Source: Acidobacteriota bacterium (lineage in GTDB: Bacteria > Acidobacteriota > Blastocatellia > Pyrinomonadales > Pyrinomonadaceae). From it: DNA of 9,166 nt. The position numbers and the translations under genes were made by a program. The stretch's first letter is position 1. Each line of letters begins with the position of its first letter. The DNA lies in assembly GCA_963169175.1 (NCBI GenBank), contig CAUJFK010000089.1, positions 1-9,166 on the forward strand, in the 5' to 3' direction. The notes under the pieces were generated by a model. It was given only the letters and a program-made list of their open reading frames with translations. It searched no databases and had not been told where the DNA came from. Below, in pieces: positions 4,369 through 9,166 of this stretch.

Positions 4369-7206
4369 ATGAAAAACATTAAATTTCTTGCTACTGCATT
4401 CATTATGCTGGCTGCTGTTGCCGCATTTGCGCAAACGGAACCGAAATTTGACTTCTACGCCCGCGGTGAATATCGGCCTGGTGTTCCGCGGCCGCAGACA
4501 TTTCTGCGATATGATGTCGGCGAACATCACACGACATACGCGCAGATGGAGAAGGTGATCGACGAGATCGCAAAGGCCGCACCTGACCGCGTAAAGATCT
4601 TCGACATTGGCATGACGCCTGAGTATCGGATGCAGCACATGGTCGCGATCTCGTCGCCGGAGAATATCGCGCGGCTTGACGAGATAAAAGCAAACATCGC
4701 CCGGCTCACCGATCCGCGAAAGACAACGCGGGCCGAAGCCGAGCAGATAGCCCGCACAATGCCTTCGGTCGCCTGGATGGCTTACACCATTCACGGCAAC
4801 GAATCATCATCTTTTGAAGCGATGATGCAGGTCATATATCAGCTTGCCGCCTCAAACGAACCGGCAACGCTGGATATTCTCAAGAATAACGTCGTCCTGG
4901 TCATAACCGGAGAAAATCCGGATGGGCACGAACGCTTCGTCACCTGGTACAACTCGGTCAATGTCGGCAGCCCGGACCGGTTGGCGATAGAACACCGCGA
5001 GCCCTGGGCAATTTGGGGCCGCGTCAATCATTACCGCTTCAATCTCAACCGCGACACGCTTGGGATGACGCAAAAGGAAACGCGCAATATGGCCGCCGCG
5101 TTCCGCGAGTGGAACCCGCAGCTTGCAGTCGATCACCACGGCCAGCCTTCGCAGTTCTTTTTTCCGCCGACGGCATTGCCGCATAATCCTAATCTGCCGG
5201 AGGGATTTTTCGCAAAATGGGAAAAGATCTACGGCCAGGCCAACGCCGCGGCCTTTGATAAACATAACTGGGACTATTATATCCGCGACGTTTTTGACGC
5301 TTTCTATCCCGGATATTGGGATATGTATCCTTCACTCAACGGTGCGATCGGAATGACGTATGAAACAGACGGCGGCGGCTTTAAGGGCCTGAACTGGACA
5401 CGTGACGACGGGACGATCGTTACGTTCCGTTCCTCGATAGCAAAGCATTTTACCGCGTCGATGAGCACGCTTGAATCGAACGCAAAGCACAAGGCCGAGA
5501 GGCTTTTGGATTTTTACGACTTCAGAGCCAAGGGAATGGCAGACGGTGCCAAGGCGAAGCTGAAGCGTGTTGTCGTCGTCCCGGACGCTGACCGCGTGAA
5601 GTCGGCAGAGATGATCGAGCTGCTTCGCCGGTCGAATATTGAGGTAAAGGTTGCGAGTGCGCCGTTTGAATCGCGGACCGCGCATTCGTATCTCGAAAAA
5701 AATGCTCCGGCTGCCACCCGCACTTTCCCTGCGGGCTCGTACGTGATCGACCTCGATCAGCCGCAGCGGATATTTATCAAATCGATCCTCGAACAGGACA
5801 CGCCGCAGGACAAGGCATTTGTCGATGACAACATGGCCCGATTTCGCCGGAACCAGATGCGAGGCAAGGGCCAGGCTAAAGAGGACTACGGGTTCTATGA
5901 CATCACAGGCTGGTCGCTTCCACTCGCGTTGGGCGTTACCGCTTATTGGACCGAAGATGCCGCCAATTTTTCAGGCCAGCCGGTTTCGGACGAGATGCTG
6001 CAGACGGCAAAGCGCGGTGTCGTTTCCGGCCGCGCCCAAATAGCGTACATCGTTCCGTATGAGACGGATTCGACGGGTGCATTCATTCTCAAACTTCTTC
6101 AGGAAGGCCACAAGGTTGCCGTCGCCACACGCCAGCTTAACGCCGGCGGGCGAAATTGGCCGGCGGGCACTTTTGTTATCCGAGTTTCGCGAAATACGCC
6201 AGCACTGCACGATGCAGTCGCAAAATATGCTTCGGCAATGGGTGTTAATGTTACGGCGGTCAGTTCGGGTTACGCCGACGAGGGCGACACCAGCATCGGC
6301 GGCGAGGCAGTCATCTCATTGCAGCAGCCGAAGATCGCGATCGCGGCAGATGAAGGTGTGGATCAGGAATCGTACGGCACGATCTGGTGGACGCTGGAAC
6401 AAAGCGGAATAACGTTCACACCGATGACTATTGCCAGCATCCGCGGCGGCGGCCTGCGAAATTATAACGTCTTGATCCTTCCCGACGGCTCGCCCGGCCG
6501 ATACTTCAGCTCTTTCGGTTCAGGCGGCGTTGCCGCATTAAAGGAATGGGTCGCAAACGGCGGAACTGTCGTAACCGTACGCGGCGCTTCTGTTTTCGCC
6601 GCGTTGAAAGATGTCGGATTGAGTTCGTCAAAACTGGTCGGAAGCGACGATGACGATCAAAAGGGCAAGGCGGATGCAAAGAGCGAGGCCGCGGCCGTTT
6701 CTGCAGCATCACCCTCGCCGCGTTCGGACCGCAAAGCCGCCGCGAGCGAACCGCCGCCAGCGGCCGAACGACAGTCCGAAAGGGCCGAGGATATCGGGCC
6801 GACGCTGCCGCCCATCGCCTCGCCATCCGCAGATGCTAATCGCGTTCCCGAGGGACTTCCCGGTTCCATCATGCGCGTTACCGTGGACCGCACGACCTAT
6901 TTGAACTATGGCGTAAACCAAAACGAACTGCCGGTCATTCTGGCAAGCGGCTATTTCTTCCGCTATTCAAAGGAAGGCGCCAATGCCATGGTTTTTGACG
7001 CAAATCCGAAAAAACCATTGACTATATCGGGCTTTGTTTGGGAAGGTAATACTGAGGAACTTTTAAAAGGGACCTCATACGTGATCGACGAAGCGTCAGG
7101 CCGCGGCCATGTGATCTTGTTTGCCGAAGACCCATTCTTCCGCGGGCTGTTCCGGTCGATGACCAGAACGTTCTATAATTCGATCCTGTTCAACGGGGTG
7201 TTGTGA
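4369..7206 (+). CDS. Large secreted M14-family zinc metallopeptidase with C-terminal amidotransferase-like domain
   Basis: The product has 945 residues, beginning with a signal peptide (MKNIKFLATAFIML... to about AFAQ, residue 22). The M14 carboxypeptidase fold occupies about 45-380. Visible active-site elements are the HxxE zinc ligands in HGNES (His142, Glu145), 'ENPDG' at 182-186, 'NLNRD' (Arg228), the third zinc ligand in DHHG (probably His257), and a catalytic Glu in YETDGGG (Glu332). All are intact, so it should hydrolyse peptide or amide bonds in the periplasm or outside; the substrate cannot be read from sequence. Residues 400-650 are a poorly characterised middle region. A class I glutamine-amidotransferase-like fold starts near 655 (IAIAADEGVDQESYG, then 'LILPDGSPG'), without a clear catalytic Cys. 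It is broken by a charged, Ala/Pro/Ser-rich insertion (about 758-825) and resumes to the C-terminus (GRGHVILFAEDPFFRG). No Shine-Dalgarno precedes ATG 4369. The SRPBCC gene follows after 61 bases. Confidence 0.9.
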   Translation: MKNIKFLATAFIMLAAVAAFAQTEPKFDFYARGEYRPGVPRPQTFLRYDVGEHHTTYAQMEKVIDEIAKAAPDRVKIFDIGMTPEYRMQHMVAISSPENIARLDEIKANIARLTDPRKTTRAEAEQIARTMPSVAWMAYTIHGNESSSFEAMMQVIYQLAASNEPATLDILKNNVVLVITGENPDGHERFVTWYNSVNVGSPDRLAIEHREPWAIWGRVNHYRFNLNRDTLGMTQKETRNMAAAFREWNPQLAVDHHGQPSQFFFPPTALPHNPNLPEGFFAKWEKIYGQANAAAFDKHNWDYYIRDVFDAFYPGYWDMYPSLNGAIGMTYETDGGGFKGLNWTRDDGTIVTFRSSIAKHFTASMSTLESNAKHKAERLLDFYDFRAKGMADGAKAKLKRVVVVPDADRVKSAEMIELLRRSNIEVKVASAPFESRTAHSYLEKNAPAATRTFPAGSYVIDLDQPQRIFIKSILEQDTPQDKAFVDDNMARFRRNQMRGKGQAKEDYGFYDITGWSLPLALGVTAYWTEDAANFSGQPVSDEMLQTAKRGVVSGRAQIAYIVPYETDSTGAFILKLLQEGHKVAVATRQLNAGGRNWPAGTFVIRVSRNTPALHDAVAKYASAMGVNVTAVSSGYADEGDTSIGGEAVISLQQPKIAIAADEGVDQESYGTIWWTLEQSGITFTPMTIASIRGGGLRNYNVLILPDGSPGRYFSSFGSGGVAALKEWVANGGTVVTVRGASVFAALKDVGLSSSKLVGSDDDDQKGKADAKSEAAAVSAASPSPRSDRKAAASEPPPAAERQSERAEDIGPTLPPIASPSADANRVPEGLPGSIMRVTVDRTTYLNYGVNQNELPVILASGYFFRYSKEGANAMVFDANPKKPLTISGFVWEGNTEELLKGTSYVIDEASGRGHVILFAEDPFFRGLFRSMTRTFYNSILFNGVL

Positions 7207-7267
7207 TCAGGCCGTTTGGCAAAAGGGGTGGAAAAAGGCCGGGGCCTGGAGTTTGATCTACGAGGAT

Positions 7268-7753
7268 ATGTTCACTGTAAAAGCGGGTTATAGCGATAAC
7301 ATCGAGGTAAAAACGAATGCCGAAAAGGTCCGTGAATTTTTCGCAGACCTAAACAATTTTGTCAGCCTGATGCCGGGCATTGCGAGTATTCATACGGATT
7401 CAAAAGGCGTCGCCCATTGGCGGATCGAAGCCGACATTCCGGTTGTCGGCCAAATGGTGCAGAAATTCGCCGTCGAATTGGCGGAAAATAATGAGGAACG
7501 CGTCGAGTGGTTCCCCGTATCGCTCGAAACCCAGAATTTTCTGCGCTTTTCGGCGGATTTTCTTGAAAAGGCAAAAAATGTGACGCTCGTCCATTTCTCA
7601 CAAATGGTCGAGCTGCGCCGCAAATCGGCCCGCGACCTTCACATGCTCGCCGGCCTCGCGGGTGAATCAATAATCAGCAACGAGATGACCAAAAAGGTCA
7701 CAGAAATGATCCGCGTATTCATCACCAGAGCTAAAGAAAAGCTGGAATGTTAG
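7268..7753 (+). CDS. SRPBCC (START/polyketide cyclase-like) domain protein
   Basis: The product has 161 residues, from ATG 7268. An in-frame TTG at 7253 would add five residues but has no separate ribosome binding site; GAGG at 7262-7265 lies only 2 bases before the ATG, so the exact start is uncertain. The pattern 'NAEKVREFFADLNNFVSLMPGI' near the N-terminus, a central beta-rich part and a C-terminal amphipathic helix (TKKVTEMIRVFITRAKEK) fit the helix-grip fold of the SRPBCC superfamily. These proteins enclose a hydrophobic cavity; some resemble CoxG or polyketide cyclases. No catalytic residue identifies a reaction. No signal peptide is present, so it should be cytoplasmic even though the probable co-transcribed upstream gene encodes an exported peptidase. 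It ends with TAG. Confidence 0.75.
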   Translation: MFTVKAGYSDNIEVKTNAEKVREFFADLNNFVSLMPGIASIHTDSKGVAHWRIEADIPVVGQMVQKFAVELAENNEERVEWFPVSLETQNFLRFSADFLEKAKNVTLVHFSQMVELRRKSARDLHMLAGLAGESIISNEMTKKVTEMIRVFITRAKEKLEC

Positions 7754-7769
7754 TATTGCCTCCGCTTCT

Positions 7770-7834
7770 GTCAGACCCGGGAGCGGTAGCGACTGGGCTT
7801 TTCACCATCAGGAGCAATCGCTCCCGGTTCTTAC
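7770..7834. repeat. REP-like imperfect palindrome between convergent genes
   Basis: Arms at about 7770-7794 and 7810-7834 are imperfect reverse complements around a perfect 9-base core (CCGGGAGCG 7777-7785 with CGCTCCCGG 7819-7827), with matches extending outward to GT-AGA at the tips. The loop holds TGGGCTTTTCACCATC. There is no T-run, so an intrinsic terminator is unlikely. GGGAGCGGTAGCGACTGGG-type words are familiar to me as dispersed intergenic repeats in acidobacterial and some other genomes. The location between two gene 3' ends is typical of REP elements. Confidence 0.6.
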
Positions 7835-7839
7835 CCCTT

Positions 7840-8589
7840 CTAGGTAACCGCTCCGCCGTCAACTATTATTACTTCCCCGTTCATGAAGCTGTTGCGGTCG
7901 CTGCATAAAAATGCTGCGACCTCGGCTAGTTCCGCCGGACGGCCGAGTCGGCCTTTTGAGACCCAGAATTCGTGTATCTGCAGCAGACGGTCGGGCAGGG
8001 TTTGACCGAGGTCGGTGTCAAATATTCCGGCCGCGATCGCGTTGACCGTAACGCCGAAGTTTGCGGCCTCACGCGACAGGCATTTCGTGAACCCGATCAT
8101 CGCGGCTTTTGACGTAGCGTAATGAACAGAGGTGGGCAGGCTTCTAATTGCACCCACGGACGTGATATTAAGTATCGATCCGACGCGTTCGCGGATCATC
8201 TGTTTATAGAACGGCTTTGTGACCGCGAACAGGCTGTTCACGTTCGTATCAACGACCCAATCCCAGCTTTTGTCGGTGGTTGTGGCAAAGTTGTCGGGCT
8301 TATTAACCGCCGCATTGTTCACCAGAACGCTGATCGCACCCCAGGCGTCCATGATCTCGCGGGCGATGTGCTTCATCCCGTAACGGTCGGTGACCGAAAC
8401 CTTGAACGCAAGTGCCCGGCGGCCATAAGACTCGATCCTGGCTTTCACATCTTCGGCCAGGTCCTCACGCGAATAGTAATTAAACGCAACGTCGGCCCCT
8501 TCGCGGGCAAAAACCTCGCAGATGGCCGCTCCGATACCGCGCGTTCCGCCGGAAACGAACGCACGTTTTCCTTCAAGCAATAAACTCAA
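7840..8589 (-). CDS. Short-chain dehydrogenase/reductase (SDR), FabG-like
   Basis: A complete classical SDR of 249 residues, cytoplasmic and NAD(P)H-dependent. Visible motifs are the nucleotide-binding SGGTRGIG (residues 13-20), NNAA (91-94), and the catalytic tetrad Asn115, Ser144 (NITS), Tyr157 and Lys161 (YATSK). The C-terminal 'GRPAELAEVAAFLCSD' and 'NGEVIIVDGG' are typical of FabG-type enzymes. The usual 'PG' after the active site is 'AG' here (AIAAGIF). The start is TTG 8589, chosen because GGGGAG lies 6 bases upstream; a second in-frame TTG nine bases downstream is less well placed. The substrate is not predictable: 3-oxoacyl-ACP, a sugar or another ketone is possible. It lies 89 bases downstream of the glycosyltransferase on the same strand and may share its transcript. 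It ends with TAG. Confidence 0.93.
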   Translation of the reverse strand: MSLLLEGKRAFVSGGTRGIGAAICEVFAREGADVAFNYYSREDLAEDVKARIESYGRRALAFKVSVTDRYGMKHIAREIMDAWGAISVLVNNAAVNKPDNFATTTDKSWDWVVDTNVNSLFAVTKPFYKQMIRERVGSILNITSVGAIRSLPTSVHYATSKAAMIGFTKCLSREAANFGVTVNAIAAGIFDTDLGQTLPDRLLQIHEFWVSKGRLGRPAELAEVAAFLCSDRNSFMNGEVIIVDGGAVT

Positions 8590-8595
8590 TTCAGG

Positions 8596-8601
8596 CTCCC
8601 C
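8596..8601 (-). promoter_or_regulatory. Ribosome binding site for the SDR TTG start
   Basis: On the minus strand GGGGAG precedes TTG 8589 with a 6-base spacer. It is the reason for preferring this TTG over the second in-frame TTG and over any ATG further in. Confidence 0.75.
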
Positions 8602-8678
8602 GATTGTGACCTCGATCTTTGGGTCAAAAACAAAGGTTAAAGAAAAGCGGTGATTCTGACAAGTCGGAAAGCACGGTA

Positions 8679-9166
8679 TTATACCGATGCTGCCACTGCC
8701 GGCACATCAGCCATTTCCGAATTTCCGGGCAGAAGCGCGGCGATCTCGCGGACGATGTAGTCGCGTGAACCCGGTACCGTCAGTCCGGCTGTGGCAGCCT
8801 TCAGATCATTGTAACGGCCCGAATTGCCGATCAATGACTGAATCGTCGGCACAATATCGGTCGTCTTCTTGAGCAATATCCCAGCCCCGCGGCGTGAAAG
8901 CAGCTTTACTGTCCCGGCCTCCTGCGGCATCGGCGGCGTTGTTAGGTCAGCAATTATAGGCAGACGGCATGCAAGGGCTTCAAATGTTGTAAGGCCGCCC
9001 AGTTTCGAGATCATTACGTTTGCCGAATGCATCAATTTTTCGATCTCGTCCGAATACCCAATGACCTTTACCGGGAATTTTGCGTGCTTTGCTATCTCTT
9101 CCGCCTCAAGCCGTAATTCCTCATTCTTACCGGCCAGGAATATCGCCTGCACATCCAACTCGCCCG
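8679..9166 (-). CDS. GT28-family glycosyltransferase, C-terminal part (5' end outside window)
   Basis: The frame is open to the right edge, giving 161 residues of the C-terminal, nucleotide-sugar-binding half of a GT-B glycosyltransferase. Characteristic segments are 'IFLAGKNEEL' (where related enzymes have a G-[RK]-N-x-x-L pattern), 'VIGYSDEIEKLMHSANVMISK', and 'GGLTTFEALACRLPII', the UDP-sugar-binding loop of the MurG / diacylglycerol glucosyltransferase (UgtP) / MGDG-synthase group. The 'K-P-G-G' usual before that loop is 'KLGG' here. The 'PQEAGTVKLLSRRGAGILL' stretch is the expected continuation. The similarity seems closer to the glycolipid synthases than to MurG, so a membrane-associated glycolipid role is inferred, but the missing N-terminal half prevents a firm choice. 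It ends with TAA, 89 bases before the SDR start; that gap holds the SDR ribosome binding site and no clear terminator. Confidence 0.82.
   Translation of the reverse strand, partial: GELDVQAIFLAGKNEELRLEAEEIAKHAKFPVKVIGYSDEIEKLMHSANVMISKLGGLTTFEALACRLPIIADLTTPPMPQEAGTVKLLSRRGAGILLKKTTDIVPTIQSLIGNSGRYNDLKAATAGLTVPGSRDYIVREIAALLPGNSEMADVPAVAASV

Noticed and set aside
4348..4794. 148-codon minus-strand frame opposite the M14 start
   Set aside because: It is antisense to the signal peptide and peptidase domain, which carry clear motifs; the antisense translation shows no recognisable domain.
7207..7267. GGCC-rich palindromic stretch between the M14 and SRPBCC genes as a terminator
   Set aside because: The best stem is only about 5-6 bp with an unsuitable loop, and no T-run follows it.
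8122..8583. 153-codon plus-strand frame opposite the SDR gene
   Set aside because: The minus strand encodes a complete SDR with all catalytic residues; the opposite frame is a shadow.
8590..8678. Separate promoter for the SDR gene in the 89-base gap
   Set aside because: TTGACC is present on the minus strand but no -10 hexamer sits at an acceptable distance, so I could not support a promoter.

Overview
The window reads as chromosomal DNA of an acidobacterium, most likely class Blastocatellia (Pyrinomonadaceae-like). Three things point there: a von Willebrand factor A protein of the type known mainly from Acidobacteria, a secreted protein with the short helical N-terminal motif common in that group, and a very large secreted M14 peptidase with a C-terminal amidotransferase-like domain. 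Codon use is moderately GC-rich and similar throughout. I see no transposase, integrase, phage gene, CRISPR array, tRNA or rRNA. No lineage assignment could be tested here.

Layout, left to right. (1) The 3' part of glnE (nitrogen regulation) enters from the left edge and ends at 1732. (2) A 190-base gap holds an inverted array of CTTTGTG motifs and then a TATAAT box only 8 bases before the next ATG. (3) A secreted VWFA protein gene (1923-3020) is intact in frame except for one internal amber codon at 2400-2402, which separates the MIDAS residues. (4) A secreted protein of unknown function (3091-3981) follows, with a strong ribosome binding site and an intrinsic terminator. (5) On the minus strand, a 66-residue zinc-ribbon protein (4001-4201) converges on it, and its coding sequence contains that terminator. 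A 40-codon TPR-like scrap lies just upstream of it. (6) A 945-residue secreted M14 metallopeptidase (4369-7206) is followed by an SRPBCC-domain protein (7268-7753). (7) A REP-like imperfect palindrome (7770-7834) separates this pair from two minus-strand genes: a short-chain dehydrogenase (7840-8589, TTG start) and the C-terminal part of a GT28 glycosyltransferase (8679 to the right edge).

The genes do not form one obvious pathway. They look like housekeeping and envelope functions: nitrogen control, three secreted or periplasmic proteins, an SDR reductase and a glycolipid or cell-wall glycosyltransferase. Likely transcription units are VWFA with the 3091-3981 gene (plus strand), the M14 peptidase with the SRPBCC gene (plus strand), and the glycosyltransferase with the SDR (minus strand).

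I found no convincing new multi-gene system. The observations most worth a second look are the lone amber codon inside the VWFA gene, the terminator that doubles as zinc-ribbon codons, the two palindromic intergenic repeats, and start codons that suggest leaderless mRNAs.
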